Positions 52,436-63,409 of a stretch of 64,000 nucleotides of DNA are shown one piece after another; within the stretch, counting starts at the first letter, position 1; each line of letters begins with the position of its first letter. The stretch is from contig CAMWMR010000001.1 of assembly GCA_947175425.1 (NCBI GenBank), forward strand, positions 1-64,000, written 5' to 3'. A model generated the notes under the pieces. The model was given only the letters and a program-made list of their open reading frames with translations, was not told where the DNA came from and ran no database searches. The translations under genes and the position numbers were made by a program. This DNA is from an uncultured Porphyromonadaceae bacterium. GTDB lineage: Bacteria; Bacteroidota; Bacteroidia; Bacteroidales; Muribaculaceae.

Positions 52436-55018
52436 TTATTGTTGCGGAGTTTTGTCGGAACTGATTATGTGGGCAACTATGCGAGCCTTGTCATTGTCGT
52501 AGTCTACAATAATTTCATCGCCTTCGTTCACTTTGTTGGCCAATAGCAGCTCGGCGAGTTCGTCTTCGAGATACTTTTGAATGGCACGTTTGAGAGGTCG
52601 GGCTCCGTACTGTACATCGCATCCTTTCGATGCAATGAAGTTTTTGGCTTCATCGGTTATTGTAACGGAGTATCCGAGACCCGACATTCGTTTGAAGAAG
52701 CCGGCAAGCTCGATATCGATAATCTTGAAGATGGCATCTTTGTCGAGAGTTTCAAAAATTATCACATCGTCGATACGGTTAAGAAATTCGGGCGAAAATG
52801 CTTTGTTCAATGCTTTTGTGAGCACGCCGTGAGAATATTCTCTGTTGACTTCTCGGGTATTGAAGCCCACGCCGCTTCCGAACTCCTTTAACTGACGGGT
52901 GCCGACGTTGGAGGTCATGATTATTATTGTATTCTTGAAATCGATACGTCGTCCGAGGCTGTCGGTCAATCGTCCTTCATCCATAACCTGGAGTAAAAGA
53001 TTGAATACATCGGGATGAGCCTTTTCGATTTCATCAAGAAGGACGACAGAGTAGGGGCGTCGGCGTACGCGTTCGGTTAATTGTCCGCCTTCTTCGTATC
53101 CTACATATCCGGGAGGCGCACCGATGAGGCGCGACACGCTGAATTTTTCCATGTATTCGCTCATGTCTATGCGGATAAGAGTGTCGGCGGAGTCGAACAG
53201 ATATTCTGCCAACCGTTTTGCAAGCAAGGTTTTGCCAACACCTGTCGGGCCGAGGAACATGAATGTGCCAATGGGTTTGTTAGGATCTTTCAGGCCAAGA
53301 CGATTGCGCTGTATAGCCTTAACAATCTTTGCAATAGCTTCGTCTTGCCCTACAACGGAACCTTTCAGGCTCGGACCCATTTCGAGCAGGCGCAAACCTT
53401 CGGCTTTAGCAATTCGCTGTACAGGGACGCCGGTCATCATTGCGACAACTTCGGCAACTTTATCAGCGTCGACTGTTTCCCGGTTTTGCTTCAGACTTTC
53501 TTCCCACTGCGTGCGAGCCTTTTCCAATTCGGCATTGATTTCGACGGCTCTGTCGCGCAGGCGCGAAGCCTGAGTAAAGTCGTGACGTTGAGCCGCCGCA
53601 ACTTTACCGGCAGTGGTTTCGGCCAATTCGTTTTCGAGTTTTTCGATTTCGGCAGGTACTTCAATGTTTGTCACTTTCACGCGCGATCCGGCTTCGTCGA
53701 GAGCATCAATGGCCTTATCGGGGAAGTTGCGGTCGGTAATGTAGCGGTCGGTTAGTTTTACGCAAGCTTCGAGAGCGTCCTGAGTATATGTAACTCCATG
53801 ATGCTCTTCGTATCGCGGTTTGATGTTGTTGAGAATTGTAAGCGTTTCTTCGGTGCTTGTAGGCTCAACCATAACTTTTTGGAAGCGTCGTTCCAAAGCT
53901 CCGTCTTTTTCGATATTCACACGATATTCGTCGAGTGTTGTTGCGCCGATGCATTGGATTTCTCCACGGGCAAGAGCGGGTTTGAGAAGATTGGCGGCGT
54001 CCATAGAGCCCTGGGCGTTTCCGGCACCTACTATTGTGTGAATTTCGTCGATAAACAGAATAATGTCGGGCGATTTGCTCAACTCATTCAGTATAGCTTT
54101 TATGCGTTCTTCGAATTCACCTCTGTATTTTGTGCCGGCCACAATAGAGGCCATGTCGAGCGATACAACCCTTTTATTGAAAAGGATGCGGGAAACTTTC
54201 CGTTGAACAATCCGAAGAGCTAAACCTTCCACGATGGCCGACTTGCCGACTCCCGGTTCACCTATGAGTACGGGATTGTTCTTTTTACGTCGGCTGAGAA
54301 TTTGTGCAAGGCGTTCGATTTCGGTTTCGCGGCCGACAACGGGGTCGAGGCGGCCTTCTTCGGCAGCCTTGGTCATGTCGTTACCGAATTTGTCGAGCAT
54401 TGGAGTGTCGGCTTTTCCCGAACGGCGGAATTTACCCTGCATACCTGACTTTGAGCTCTCGGAAGAGGATGTGTCCGATTGGGGGCGATCCATGGTTGTG
54501 CCGTCGTCATCGTCTTTTTCCTTGGAAGGACCTTCGTCGCTGTCCGACTCCTCGGCTGTGTCGGCTGCTTTGGGCTCGCCTTTAAGCTGACGGGCAATAG
54601 AGTCGTAGGTGAGTCCTGCGCTGAAGAACGGGCCGAAAACACTCATGTTGCCCACTTCGCGGCTGTGAAGCAGGGACAGAAGCAGATGTTCCGGCTCGAC
54701 AAACTGCGCTTTCATATATCGAGCTTCAATAATTGCAAGCTTAATAATTAAGGTGAGGGTGCGGTTAAAATAATCCACATCTTTACCGTCGGTGGCTTCC
54801 GGCTCGTATAGAGCCAAATCCAATTGTGTGCGCAGCTCGCGGAGCTTGTCCGCGCCTACAACATTCTCGAGCAAAACCGCGGTGGGCGTGCCCTCTTTGC
54901 ATAGCTCAAGCAGGAGATGAGCCGGCATGACAGTTGGGTTGTTGTGCGCCGTGCACTGAGTGCGCAGACCATCGATAAGCTCTTGAGCTGCTTTAGTGTA
55001 TTTTTGGCTGTTTTCCAT
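52436..55018 (-). CDS. clpC: ClpC-type AAA+ unfoldase
   Basis: Class I Clp ATPase of 860 residues for protein unfolding, normally feeding ClpP. The N-domain (about 1-150) is followed by a long acidic low-complexity linker (about 155-205; rich in Glu, Asp, Ser). AAA1 has Walker [14 protein letters not shown] and [12 protein letters not shown] short middle domain (about 430-500) carries a UVR-like [18 protein letters not shown]2 has Walker [14 protein letters not shown]. The short middle domain favours ClpC over ClpB, whose M-domain is about twice as long. The acidic linker is longer than in standard ClpC. An LGF-type ClpP loop was not checked. Confidence 0.9.
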   Translation of the reverse strand: MENSQKYTKAAQELIDGLRTQCTAHNNPTVMPAHLLLELCKEGTPTAVLLENVVGADKLRELRTQLDLALYEPEATDGKDVDYFNRTLTLIIKLAIIEARYMKAQFVEPEHLLLSLLHSREVGNMSVFGPFFSAGLTYDSIARQLKGEPKAADTAEESDSDEGPSKEKDDDDGTTMDRPQSDTSSSESSKSGMQGKFRRSGKADTPMLDKFGNDMTKAAEEGRLDPVVGRETEIERLAQILSRRKKNNPVLIGEPGVGKSAIVEGLALRIVQRKVSRILFNKRVVSLDMASIVAGTKYRGEFEERIKAILNELSKSPDIILFIDEIHTIVGAGNAQGSMDAANLLKPALARGEIQCIGATTLDEYRVNIEKDGALERRFQKVMVEPTSTEETLTILNNIKPRYEEHHGVTYTQDALEACVKLTDRYITDRNFPDKAIDALDEAGSRVKVTNIEVPAEIEKLENELAETTAGKVAAAQRHDFTQASRLRDRAVEINAELEKARTQWEESLKQNRETVDADKVAEVVAMMTGVPVQRIAKAEGLRLLEMGPSLKGSVVGQDEAIAKIVKAIQRNRLGLKDPNKPIGTFMFLGPTGVGKTLLAKRLAEYLFDSADTLIRIDMSEYMEKFSVSRLIGAPPGYVGYEEGGQLTERVRRRPYSVVLLDEIEKAHPDVFNLLLQVMDEGRLTDSLGRRIDFKNTIIIMTSNVGTRQLKEFGSGVGFNTREVNREYSHGVLTKALNKAFSPEFLNRIDDVIIFETLDKDAIFKIIDIELAGFFKRMSGLGYSVTITDEAKNFIASKGCDVQYGARPLKRAIQKYLEDELAELLLANKVNEGDEIIVDYDNDKARIVAHIISSDKTPQQ

Positions 55019-55202
55019 AATTCTCTCTTAAGCATTAAAGGCCGAAGCCGGATAGGTGATGAAACTTGCAATAATCGTGCCAAAGTTTGTCTGATAGCAA
55101 TGTCGGACAGTTTGGCAGTCGGTTTACTATATTAATAATTGTTCAGGGAGGCTTTTTGTTCAAAAGATATATATTATATACGTGTAATTCGGATTTTTTT
55201 CG

Positions 55203-55210
55203 TACCTTTG
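55203..55210 (+). promoter_or_regulatory. -7 element for gyrA
   Basis: TACCTTTG fits TAnnTTTG, 90 bp upstream of the gyrA ATG in the 282-bp divergent gap between clpC and gyrA. A -33 TTG at standard spacing is not evident. I see nothing else of note in the gap. Confidence 0.55.
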
Positions 55211-55300
55211 TATGAAATTTGCCAATGGCTCGTGCGTGTATATTCTCCCATGGAGATGTGGCGTGCGTTGTTAACGGCTTGAAACACATTCTTTAATAGC

Positions 55301-57877
55301 ATGTTGGAAGACGACCGCATTTTTAAAATCAATATTGAAAATGAAATGAAGACGGCCTACATCGACTATTCAATGTCGGTGATAGTGTCGCGCGCCCTTC
55401 CCGATGTACGCGACGGAATGAAACCTGTACACCGCAGGGTTCTGTTCGGTATGAACGAAATGGGCAATACAAGTAACAAACCTCATAAGAAATCGGCAAA
55501 CTGTGTCGGAGAGGTTATGGGTAAGTACCATCCCCATGGAGACTCTTCCATTTACGGAACTGTCGCCCGTATGGCTCAGTGGTGGTCGTTGCGCCACACT
55601 CTTGTGGATGGCCACGGAAACTTCGGTTCTATCGATGGCGACTCTCCGGCCGCCATGCGTTACACCGAAGTGCGTCTTGACCCGCTGGGAGAGGAAATGC
55701 TTCGTGATATAGATGCAGATACTGTTGATTTTCAGCGAAATTACGACAATACCCGTAATGAGCCGGTTGTATTGCCGACCCGTTTCCCGAATCTGCTTGT
55801 AAATGGTGCTTCGGGTATTGCTGTGGGTATGGCAACCAACATGCCTCCTCACAACCTTACCGAGTCGATTGCCGCATGTATTGCACTGCTTGACAATCCC
55901 GAGCTTGAGATATCCGATTTGCAGAAGTTTGTGCTCGCTCCCGACTTCCCCACCGGAGGCATAATTTATGGATATGACGGCGTGCGTGAAGCTTATGAAA
56001 CCGGTCGCGGACGTATACTTATCCGTGCAAAGGCCGAAATTGAACAGAAAGGCGATCACGAACTTATTGTAGTTACCGAAATCCCTTATGGAGTAAACCG
56101 CGCCGAGCTTATCAAGAATATTGCCGAGCTTGTGGTTGAAAAGAAGCTTGAGGGTATTACTAATATCAACGACGAGAGTGACCGCGACGGCATGCGTATT
56201 GTTATCACTCTCAAATCGGACGCCAATGCGCGCGTTGTGCTTAACAAGCTTTATAAGATGACTGCCATGCAGTCGTCGTTCAGTGTTAATAATGTGGCGC
56301 TGGTTAACGGACGTCCGAAAACGCTTAACCTGAAAGAACTTATTCAGTCGTTTAACGACCACCGCCGCGAAGTGGTGACTCGTCGTACTCGCTTCGAGCT
56401 GCGCAAAGCCCGCGAACGTGCACATATTCTGGAAGGACTGATGATTGCCGTTCAGAATATCGATGAGGTAATTGCCATTATCAAGGCTTCCAAAACAGCC
56501 GATGAGGCACGCTCTGCACTTGCAGAACGTTTCGGCCTCAGCGATGCACAGACTCAGGCAATAGTCGACATGCGTCTGCGCGCGCTCACAAACCTTGCCG
56601 TTGACGAACTCCGCCGCGATATCGACTCCATACACAAGCGTATCGAGGAATTGGAACTTATTCTCGCCGATGAAAATGTTCTTCGCGAACTTATTAAAAG
56701 CGAATTGCGCGAGATAAGCGACAAATACGGCGATGCACGCCGCACGCAAATCGACTACGCTGCAGGAAACTTCAACGCCGTCGATTTCTATGCCGACGAC
56801 GACATGATTATTACCATTTCCCACTTGGGTTATATTAAATGTACTCCGCTTGCCGAGTTCCGTGCTCAAAATCGAGGCGGTATGGGAGCTCGAGGTTCTG
56901 TTACCCGTGACGGCGATTTCATAGAACATATTTATACTGCATCCATGCACAACTACATGCTTTTCTTCACCGACAAAGGCCTTGTGTATAAGATGCGTGT
57001 CTATGAACTCCCCGAAGGCGGTAAAAACGGTAAAGGCCGCGCACTCCAGAATCTTCTTAATATTGAGCCCGGTGATTCTGTTCGTGCATTTATCCGTGTC
57101 AAGGATTTGGACAATGCCGAATTTGCAAGCTCGCATTATCTTGTATTCGCAACCCGTCAGGGACTTATTAAAAAAACCGTTCTTTCGGAATATGCCCGTG
57201 TCCTTGCCAAGGGTAAAAAAGCCATTATCATCCGTCCTGGTGACAGCCTGATTGGCGTTGAGCTGACAGATGGAAACAGCGAAATTCTCATGGCCAACCG
57301 TCACGGACGCGCCATACGTTTCCACGAGGGAGATTTGCGCGCAATGGGACGAGTGAGCACCGGTGTTCGAGGCATGCGTATTGACGAAGACGGCGACGAT
57401 GCCGTAATCGGTCTTATAGCCATGCCTGAGAATACAGAAAATAATGTGCTTGTTCTTTCGCAGAACGGTTACGGTAAACGTTCTCTGCTTGATTCATATC
57501 GACTCACCAAACGCGGCGCTATGGGCGTTAGAACAATGTCGATAACCGAAAAGACCGGTGAACTTGTAGCCTTTGAAAGCGTTAATGATGAGAACGACTT
57601 GGTTATTATCAATAAATCCGGCGTTCTTATCCGAGTTCATGTTGCCGATATACGCGTTATGGGACGCGCCACTCAAGGCGTCCGAATCATCAATCTTTCC
57701 AAACGAGGCGATTCTATCGCATCGGTATGCTGCGTGGATGCCGATCCGGAGGAAGAAGTTGCTGAAATAGCTCCCGATGCCGAAGAACTTCCAGAACTCA
57801 CCGAAAGCGAGCTTGCAGCCGTTGAGGAAGTTGAAGAATCCGAGGATGACGCAACGACAGAAGAAACCGAAGAATAG
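55301..57877 (+). CDS. gyrA: DNA gyrase subunit A
   Basis: Type IIA topoisomerase breakage-rejoining subunit of 858 residues. The catalytic tyrosine is Y121 ([11 protein letters not shown]). The C-terminal DNA-wrapping propeller carries a GyrA-box-like [10 protein letters not shown], which favours GyrA over ParC. The quinolone region reads [19 protein letters not shown]: Ser82 equals E. coli Ser83, and Gly86 occupies the E. coli Asp87 position. The tail is strongly acidic ([17 protein letters not shown] and on). It is divergent from clpC and followed 31 bp later by a TPR gene. Gyrase function is certain; natural drug sensitivity cannot be read off. Confidence 0.95.
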   Translation: MLEDDRIFKINIENEMKTAYIDYSMSVIVSRALPDVRDGMKPVHRRVLFGMNEMGNTSNKPHKKSANCVGEVMGKYHPHGDSSIYGTVARMAQWWSLRHTLVDGHGNFGSIDGDSPAAMRYTEVRLDPLGEEMLRDIDADTVDFQRNYDNTRNEPVVLPTRFPNLLVNGASGIAVGMATNMPPHNLTESIAACIALLDNPELEISDLQKFVLAPDFPTGGIIYGYDGVREAYETGRGRILIRAKAEIEQKGDHELIVVTEIPYGVNRAELIKNIAELVVEKKLEGITNINDESDRDGMRIVITLKSDANARVVLNKLYKMTAMQSSFSVNNVALVNGRPKTLNLKELIQSFNDHRREVVTRRTRFELRKARERAHILEGLMIAVQNIDEVIAIIKASKTADEARSALAERFGLSDAQTQAIVDMRLRALTNLAVDELRRDIDSIHKRIEELELILADENVLRELIKSELREISDKYGDARRTQIDYAAGNFNAVDFYADDDMIITISHLGYIKCTPLAEFRAQNRGGMGARGSVTRDGDFIEHIYTASMHNYMLFFTDKGLVYKMRVYELPEGGKNGKGRALQNLLNIEPGDSVRAFIRVKDLDNAEFASSHYLVFATRQGLIKKTVLSEYARVLAKGKKAIIIRPGDSLIGVELTDGNSEILMANRHGRAIRFHEGDLRAMGRVSTGVRGMRIDEDGDDAVIGLIAMPENTENNVLVLSQNGYGKRSLLDSYRLTKRGAMGVRTMSITEKTGELVAFESVNDENDLVIINKSGVLIRVHVADIRVMGRATQGVRIINLSKRGDSIASVCCVDADPEEEVAEIAPDAEELPELTESELAAVEEVEESEDDATTEETEE

Positions 57878-57908
57878 TTAATTAACTAACCTAAACCGAT
57901 ATACCCAA

Positions 57909-59120
57909 ATGAAAAAGATTTCGTTATTGGCATTGGGCCTTGTATTTGCATTCGGAGCAAATGCCCAGATGTCTGTGGTGAAAGAGGCCGAAAAGGCTAT
58001 GAAAGGCGGCGAATCCGCCGAAAAGGTAGTTGCTGTCATCACTCCTGCCTTTACAAATCCCGAAACAAAGGATCTTGCCCAAACCTGGTTTGTGCCCGGA
58101 AAAGCTTCTTTGAACGATTACAAGCAATTCATCGGCTGGAAGTCGGTGGGTAAAGATGTGGACGATGTAAAAATGTCCAATCTGCTCCTCGATGCCTACA
58201 AATACTATACAACCGCTTTCCCTCTGGATTCGCTGCCCGATGCAAAAGGCAAAGTGAAACCCAAGTACTCCAAAGAAATGGTTAACGATTTGGCCGGTCT
58301 TGTGGGAGACTTCACCAATGCCGGTGTTTACCTGTATAAGGCAAACGATTACAAAGGCGCTTACCGTGCATGGGAAATTGTAGCGGAAATGACCGAAATG
58401 CCTGCTGTTGCAAAGGCTCTCGGACAATATATGCCCGGCGATACAGCACTTGCCGAAATTGCATATAACCGCGCACTTGCCGCATGGCAGATTGAGGACT
58501 ATCCCAAGGCTCTTGATGCATTCCTCTATGCCAAGAATCATGGGTTCCAAAACAAAACATTCTATCTGCAGGCAATCCAGATGGCATCGAATGTAGGTGC
58601 TCAGGACACATTGCTCGCACTCGCACAGGAAGCCCTTCCTCTTTATGGTAAAGAAGAACCTGCTTTCATGGGACAGATTGTGAACTACTACCTGCAGAAG
58701 AAAGATTACGAGAATGCAGCCGCTACCATTGACGCAGCCATTCAGGACGATCCCGCCAATGCTCAGTATTATGTTGTGAAGGGTGTTCTTCTTGAAGAAC
58801 GCGATGACGAAGCAGGCGCAAAGGTTGCTTATACCAAGGCTACCGAGCTGGATTCGGAAAACGCTCAGGCACAGTACAATCTCGGCCGTATGATTTATAA
58901 CGAAGCATACCGACTGAGTGACAACGCTCCCGCTGCCCAGGCAGAATATGATGCTTTCTTTGCCGAGAAAGTTGAACCTCTGCTCAAGCAGGCTGCCGAT
59001 GTTTTCGAACATGCCTACGATCTCGACCAGGATAATCCCGATACCCTTAAATATCTTGAAAACATCTACTACAGCCTCCGCGACGAAGCCAAGCTGCAGG
59101 ATGTTCAGAACCGTAAATAA
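57909..59120 (+). CDS. Exported TPR-repeat protein
   Basis: Exported protein of 403 residues with a signal peptide (MKKISLLALGLVFAFGANAQ) and tetratricopeptide repeats over most of its length. Clear units are GAYRAWEIVAEMTEMPAVAK, YENAAATIDAAIQDDPANAQ and GAKVAYTKATELDSENAQ. No lipobox or catalytic motif is seen, so it probably acts in the periplasm as a protein-interaction scaffold. It is 31 bp downstream of gyrA and may share its transcript. An intrinsic terminator follows. Confidence 0.82.
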   Translation: MKKISLLALGLVFAFGANAQMSVVKEAEKAMKGGESAEKVVAVITPAFTNPETKDLAQTWFVPGKASLNDYKQFIGWKSVGKDVDDVKMSNLLLDAYKYYTTAFPLDSLPDAKGKVKPKYSKEMVNDLAGLVGDFTNAGVYLYKANDYKGAYRAWEIVAEMTEMPAVAKALGQYMPGDTALAEIAYNRALAAWQIEDYPKALDAFLYAKNHGFQNKTFYLQAIQMASNVGAQDTLLALAQEALPLYGKEEPAFMGQIVNYYLQKKDYENAAATIDAAIQDDPANAQYYVVKGVLLEERDDEAGAKVAYTKATELDSENAQAQYNLGRMIYNEAYRLSDNAPAAQAEYDAFFAEKVEPLLKQAADVFEHAYDLDQDNPDTLKYLENIYYSLRDEAKLQDVQNRK

Positions 59121-59141
59121 ATTTTTCCGTAAAGGAACGTG

Positions 59142-59168
59142 AAAAAGCCGGCTTGTCCGGCTTTTTTT
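59142..59168 (+). terminator. Intrinsic terminator after TPR gene
   Basis: AAAAAGCCGG and CCGGCTTTTT form a perfect 10-bp stem with a CTTGT loop, ending in a run of T. It closes the gyrA-TPR unit. Confidence 0.9.
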
Positions 59169-59179
59169 ATGCTCTTTTA

Positions 59180-59211
59180 TTTGTCAGTTGGCTAAATATT
59201 AATTACTTTTG
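59180..59211 (+). promoter_or_regulatory. Promoter for mutA-mutB
   Basis: TTTG at 59180-59183 and TACTTTTG at 59204-59211, 20 bp apart, match the Bacteroidota -33/-7 elements. The leader to the mutA ATG is about 100 nt and shows no cobalamin aptamer. Confidence 0.68.
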
Positions 59212-59315
59212 TGCGTTGCTTGGGCTTCTTGTTGAGGTTCCGGGCAAAAACCTTGAATCTTAGTGTAACTGATACTGAAACATACACGATATCTTATACC
59301 GATATTTTAAACAAT

Positions 59316-61160
59316 ATGGCAGAAAATAATGAAAGATTGTTCGACCAGTTTCCCGAGGTTAGCTATGCAGAATGGCGTGCCAAGGTAGAAGCCGACCTTA
59401 AAGGTGCCGACTTCGACAAGAAATTGGTCTGGCGCACAAACGAAGGCTTTAATGTACAGCCCGTATATCGCGCCGAAGACATTGAGGGACTGAAAACTAC
59501 CGATTCTCTCCCCGGTCAATTTCCTTTTGTTCGCGGAACCCGCACCGACAACGACTGGCTTTCCCGTCAGGATATAGTTGCCGAAACTCCGGCACAGGCT
59601 AATGAAATTGCCCGAGATGTGCTTACCAAAGGCATTAACTCTCTTGGTTTCAAAGTGGCTGAAAGCGCCGACCTTGCAGTTCTGCTTGAAGGAATAGACC
59701 TTTCTAAAGTTGAAATCAATATCTCCTGCTGTCCCGGTAAGGTTCTTGCCGTGGCAGAAGAACTTGTGAAACTTGTAAAGGCTTGCAATGCCGAAACCAC
59801 TTTCCGCGGTTCAATTGCCTATAATCCGCTCAAGCGTCAGTTCAAACATGGCGTTGAAGGTGTTGATACCGAAGCTATGGTGAAAACTGCTTGCAGCCTT
59901 CTTGATATTGTAGCTACTGTGCCCGCCCTTCGTTGCCTTGCTGTTGATTCCGATATTCTTGGCAATGCCGGCGCATTCATCTATCAGGAGCTTGGCTACG
60001 CTCTTGCATGGGGTGCCGCATGGTTGACCGCTCTTACCGATGCAGGCCGCAGTGCCGATGAAGTTGCCGCACGCATTAAATTCAATATGTGCGTTTCGTC
60101 CAACTTCTTCATGGAAATCGCCAAGTTCCGCGCAGCCCGCATGCTATGGGCACAGATTGTAGAACAGTACAAGCCCGAGAATCTTGACGTTACCAAGATG
60201 ATGGTAAATGCCACAACTTCTCGTTTCAATCAGACGATATACGATGCTCATGTAAATCTGCTTCGCAGCCAAACCGAGACTTTCTCGGCTTGTGTTGCCG
60301 GTGTTGATTCCATCGTTGTAACTCCGTTTGACGCTCCTTATAAAACTCCCGATGCTTTCTCGGAACGCATAGCCCGCAACCAGCAGTTCCTCCTTAAGGA
60401 AGAAAGTCACATGGATAAAGTTGTCGACCCTGCAGGTGGCAGCTATTATGTGGAAACTCTCACAGTGGCAATTGCCAACGAGGCTTGGAAACTGTTCCTT
60501 GCAACTGAGGAAAACGGCGGCTTCTTTGCAAATGTCGGCAACGGCAATGTACAAAAAGCTGTGAACGAGTCGTGTGCAAAACGTCACACCGATGTAGCGC
60601 GTCGTAAAGAAATTCTTTTGGGTACCAATCAGTTCCCCAACATCAATGAGTTTGCTGCCGACAAGATTGAAACTACCGGCTGCAAATGCTGCTGCTCACA
60701 GGAAAAAGGCCCCAACGCCCTTAGCATGAAACGCGCGGCTACCGATTTCGAGGAATTGCGTCTTGCCACCGAAGCTGCCGCTAAACGCCCGAAAGTGTTT
60801 ATGCTCACCATCGGCAACCTTGCAATGCGTTTGGCTCGTGCTCAGTTCTCGACAAATTTCTTCGGTTGCGCCGGATACGAAATTATTGACAATCTTGGCT
60901 TCGATAGCGTTGAACAAGGTGTAGACGCTGCTCTTGAAAAAGGTGCCGACGTAATTGTTCTGTGCTCTTCCGATGACGAGTATGCCGAACTTGCACCCGC
61001 AGCATTCAAATATCTTGACGGTCGTGCCGAATTTGTGGTTGCAGGCGCGCCTGCATGTACCGACGACCTAAAGGCTGTCGGAATCAACGACTTCGTTCAC
61101 GTTCGTTGCAATGTATTGGAAACTCTGCGTGACTTTAACAATCGCCTGTTGAACAAATAA
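59316..61160 (+). CDS. mutA: Methylmalonyl-CoA mutase small subunit
   Basis: Non-catalytic beta chain (614 residues) of the heterodimeric adenosylcobalamin enzyme that interconverts succinyl-CoA and R-methylmalonyl-CoA, a step of propionate formation. It has the mutase TIM-barrel features (FPEVSYAEWRAKVEADLKG, then PFVRGTRTDNDWLSRQD, VDPAGGSYYVETLT) and a C-terminal cobalamin-domain fold without the DxHxxG cobalt-ligand motif, as expected of MutA. A cysteine cluster GCKCCCSQ (C456, C458-C460) lies between the two domains. The start at 59316 (MAENNERLF) gives the normal N-terminus; upstream codons overlap the promoter. mutB follows 17 bp later. Confidence 0.95.
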   Translation: MAENNERLFDQFPEVSYAEWRAKVEADLKGADFDKKLVWRTNEGFNVQPVYRAEDIEGLKTTDSLPGQFPFVRGTRTDNDWLSRQDIVAETPAQANEIARDVLTKGINSLGFKVAESADLAVLLEGIDLSKVEINISCCPGKVLAVAEELVKLVKACNAETTFRGSIAYNPLKRQFKHGVEGVDTEAMVKTACSLLDIVATVPALRCLAVDSDILGNAGAFIYQELGYALAWGAAWLTALTDAGRSADEVAARIKFNMCVSSNFFMEIAKFRAARMLWAQIVEQYKPENLDVTKMMVNATTSRFNQTIYDAHVNLLRSQTETFSACVAGVDSIVVTPFDAPYKTPDAFSERIARNQQFLLKEESHMDKVVDPAGGSYYVETLTVAIANEAWKLFLATEENGGFFANVGNGNVQKAVNESCAKRHTDVARRKEILLGTNQFPNINEFAADKIETTGCKCCCSQEKGPNALSMKRAATDFEELRLATEAAAKRPKVFMLTIGNLAMRLARAQFSTNFFGCAGYEIIDNLGFDSVEQGVDAALEKGADVIVLCSSDDEYAELAPAAFKYLDGRAEFVVAGAPACTDDLKAVGINDFVHVRCNVLETLRDFNNRLLNK

Positions 61161-61177
61161 ATCCCAGCCGTTAAACT

Positions 61178-63313
61178 ATGAAACCCGATTTTAAAAATAT
61201 CGATATTGTGGCCGGGATAAACGGCCCGGCACCCAAAGCTGCCGCTGTTGAGGATTGGACTACCCCGGAACTTATCCCCGTTAAACCTGTATATACCAAA
61301 AACGACCTCGAGGGACTGGAACACCTTAATTACATGTCGGGTATTCCTCCATTCCTGCGTGGCCCGTACAGCGCAATGTACCCCCTGCGCCCCTGGACAA
61401 TACGCCAGTATGCCGGATTCTCTACTGCTGCCGAATCCAACGCATTCTACCGTCGTAACCTTGCCTCCGGCCAGAAAGGCCTTTCGGTTGCGTTTGACCT
61501 TGCAACACACCGAGGATACGATGCCGACCACGAACGTGTTGTAGGCGACGTAGGTAAAGCAGGTGTGTCTATCTGCTCGCTCGATGATATGAAAGTACTC
61601 TTCGACGGTATTCCCCTGAATAAGATGTCCGTGTCCATGACAATGAACGGTGCGGTACTTCCCGTACTTGCATTCTATATCAATGCCGGCCTTGAACAGG
61701 GTGCCAAGCTTGAGGAAATGGCAGGTACCATTCAGAATGACATTCTTAAGGAATTCATGGTGCGTAACACATATATTTACCCGCCGGAATTCTCCATGCG
61801 TATTATTGCCGATATTTTCGAGTACACTTCGCAGAATATGCCCAAGTTCAACTCAATCTCAATCTCCGGTTACCACATGCAGGAAGCCGGCGCGACTTGT
61901 GATATTGAGCTTGCATACACTCTTGCCGACGGTCTTGAATACCTCCGTGCCGGTGTAAACGCAGGAATGGACATCGATTCGTTCGCTCCGCGTCTGTCGT
62001 TCTTCTGGGCTATCGGCATGAATTATTTCATGGAAGTTGCCAAGATGCGTGCAGCCCGTATGCTTTGGGCTAAGATTGTAAAGCAGTTCAATCCCAAGAA
62101 CCCGAAATCGCTTGCTCTTCGCACTCACAGCCAGACATCCGGCTGGTCGCTCACCGAGCAAGATCCGTTTAACAATGTTGGTCGTACATGTATTGAAGCT
62201 ATGGGCGCGGCATTGGGTCACACCCAGAGCCTCCATACCAATGCACTTGACGAGGCCATTGCGCTTCCCACCGATTTTTCGGCACGTATTGCCCGTAATA
62301 CCCAGATTTACATCCAGGAAGAAACTCAGGTTACCCGTGCAATCGACCCCTGGGGCGGTTCCTACTATGTGGAAGCTCTCACAAACGAAATTGCACACCG
62401 TGCATGGGAACATATCCAGGAAATCGAGAAACTCGGCGGTATGGCCAAGGCTATCGAAACCGGTCTTCCCAAACTGCGTATTGAAGAAGCATCCGCTCGT
62501 ACACAGGCTCGTATCGACTCCGGTCGTCAGACTATTGTGGGCATTAACAAATATCGTCTCGAACACGAGGATCCCATCGATATTCTTGAAATTGACAATA
62601 CCGAAGTTCGTCGCGAACAGATTGAACGCCTCAACGACGTTAAAGCTCATCGTGATGAAGCCAAGGTTAAAGAAGCACTTAAGGCCATTACCGAGTGTGT
62701 TAAGACCAAGGAAGGCAATCTGCTTGACCTTGCTGTAAAAGCAGCCGGCCTGCGTGCTACTCTTGGAGAAATTTCCGATGCCTGCGAAGAAGTTGTAGGC
62801 CGTTATAAAGCTGTAATACGAACAATATCAGGAGTGTACTCAAGCGAAACTAAAGAAGACCCCGAATTCCTCCGCGCCCGTCAGATGTGCGAGGAATTTG
62901 CAAAACGCGAAGGCCGTCAGCCTCGTATTATGATTGCAAAAATGGGACAGGACGGTCACGACCGCGGTGCCAAGGTTGTTGCCACCGGTTATGCCGACTG
63001 TGGATTCGATGTTGACATGGGTCCCTTGTTCCAGACTCCCGCCGAAGCCGCTCGTCAGGCAGTGGAAAATGACGTTCATATTTTGGGCGTTTCCTCATTG
63101 GCTGCCGGTCACAAGACTCTTATCCCTCAGGTTATTGCCGAACTTAAGAAACTCGGCCGTGAGGATATCCTTGTAACTGCCGGAGGTGTAATACCTGCTC
63201 AGGATTACGACTTCCTTTACAAGGCCGGTGTTGCCGCTATTTTCGGCCCCGGTACACGTATTCCGGTATCGGCTATAAAAATGCTCGAAATCCTCAATGA
63301 GGATGCAGAATAA
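61178..63313 (+). CDS. mutB: Methylmalonyl-CoA mutase large subunit
   Basis: Catalytic alpha chain of 711 residues. The barrel has [20 protein letters not shown], the substrate-contact [15 protein letters not shown] and [15 protein letters not shown]. The C-terminal cobalamin domain carries DGHDRG at 592-597, with His594 the likely lower axial ligand to cobalt. [12 protein letters not shown] and [13 protein letters not shown] complete the B12 fold. With MutA it forms the vitamin-B12-dependent mutase of the succinate-to-propionate route. Two hairpins downstream (63325-63350 and 63361-63393) end the operon. No epimerase or decarboxylase gene lies in the window. Confidence 0.97.
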   Translation: MKPDFKNIDIVAGINGPAPKAAAVEDWTTPELIPVKPVYTKNDLEGLEHLNYMSGIPPFLRGPYSAMYPLRPWTIRQYAGFSTAAESNAFYRRNLASGQKGLSVAFDLATHRGYDADHERVVGDVGKAGVSICSLDDMKVLFDGIPLNKMSVSMTMNGAVLPVLAFYINAGLEQGAKLEEMAGTIQNDILKEFMVRNTYIYPPEFSMRIIADIFEYTSQNMPKFNSISISGYHMQEAGATCDIELAYTLADGLEYLRAGVNAGMDIDSFAPRLSFFWAIGMNYFMEVAKMRAARMLWAKIVKQFNPKNPKSLALRTHSQTSGWSLTEQDPFNNVGRTCIEAMGAALGHTQSLHTNALDEAIALPTDFSARIARNTQIYIQEETQVTRAIDPWGGSYYVEALTNEIAHRAWEHIQEIEKLGGMAKAIETGLPKLRIEEASARTQARIDSGRQTIVGINKYRLEHEDPIDILEIDNTEVRREQIERLNDVKAHRDEAKVKEALKAITECVKTKEGNLLDLAVKAAGLRATLGEISDACEEVVGRYKAVIRTISGVYSSETKEDPEFLRARQMCEEFAKREGRQPRIMIAKMGQDGHDRGAKVVATGYADCGFDVDMGPLFQTPAEAARQAVENDVHILGVSSLAAGHKTLIPQVIAELKKLGREDILVTAGGVIPAQDYDFLYKAGVAAIFGPGTRIPVSAIKMLEILNEDAE

Positions 63314-63324
63314 TATTCCCCCCG

Positions 63325-63350
63325 AACCTGCCCTTTAAATAGGGCGGGTT
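63325..63350 (+). other. Hairpin after mutB
   Basis: AACCTGCCCT and AGGGCGGGTT pair over 10 bp with one G-U and a short TTAAAT loop. No T tract follows directly. It precedes a better terminator. Confidence 0.55.
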
Positions 63351-63360
63351 CTCATCCCGG

Positions 63361-63398
63361 AGACGATGCTTGTCGTGACGACGCGCATCGTCTTTTTT
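63361..63398 (+). terminator. Intrinsic terminator after mutB
   Basis: AGACGATGC and GCATCGTCT form a 9-bp perfect stem followed by a run of T. It lies between mutB and the convergent hemW fragment. Confidence 0.82.
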
Positions 63399-63409
63399 AT
63401 TTTATGATT

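Noticed and set aside
55370-57325. 651-codon open frame on the minus strand opposite gyrA
   Set aside because: It is exactly antisense to the certain gyrA gene. The composition (Cys/His/Asn/Val-rich, no domain pattern) is that of a codon-bias shadow.
57924-59012. 362-codon antisense frame opposite the TPR gene
   Set aside because: Fully inside a well-supported gene with signal peptide and repeats. The translated sequence is Cys/Ile-rich with no recognisable motif.
59212-59315. Second cobalamin riboswitch before mutA, expected for a B12-dependent enzyme
   Set aside because: The ~100-nt leader has no B12 box or conserved aptamer core.
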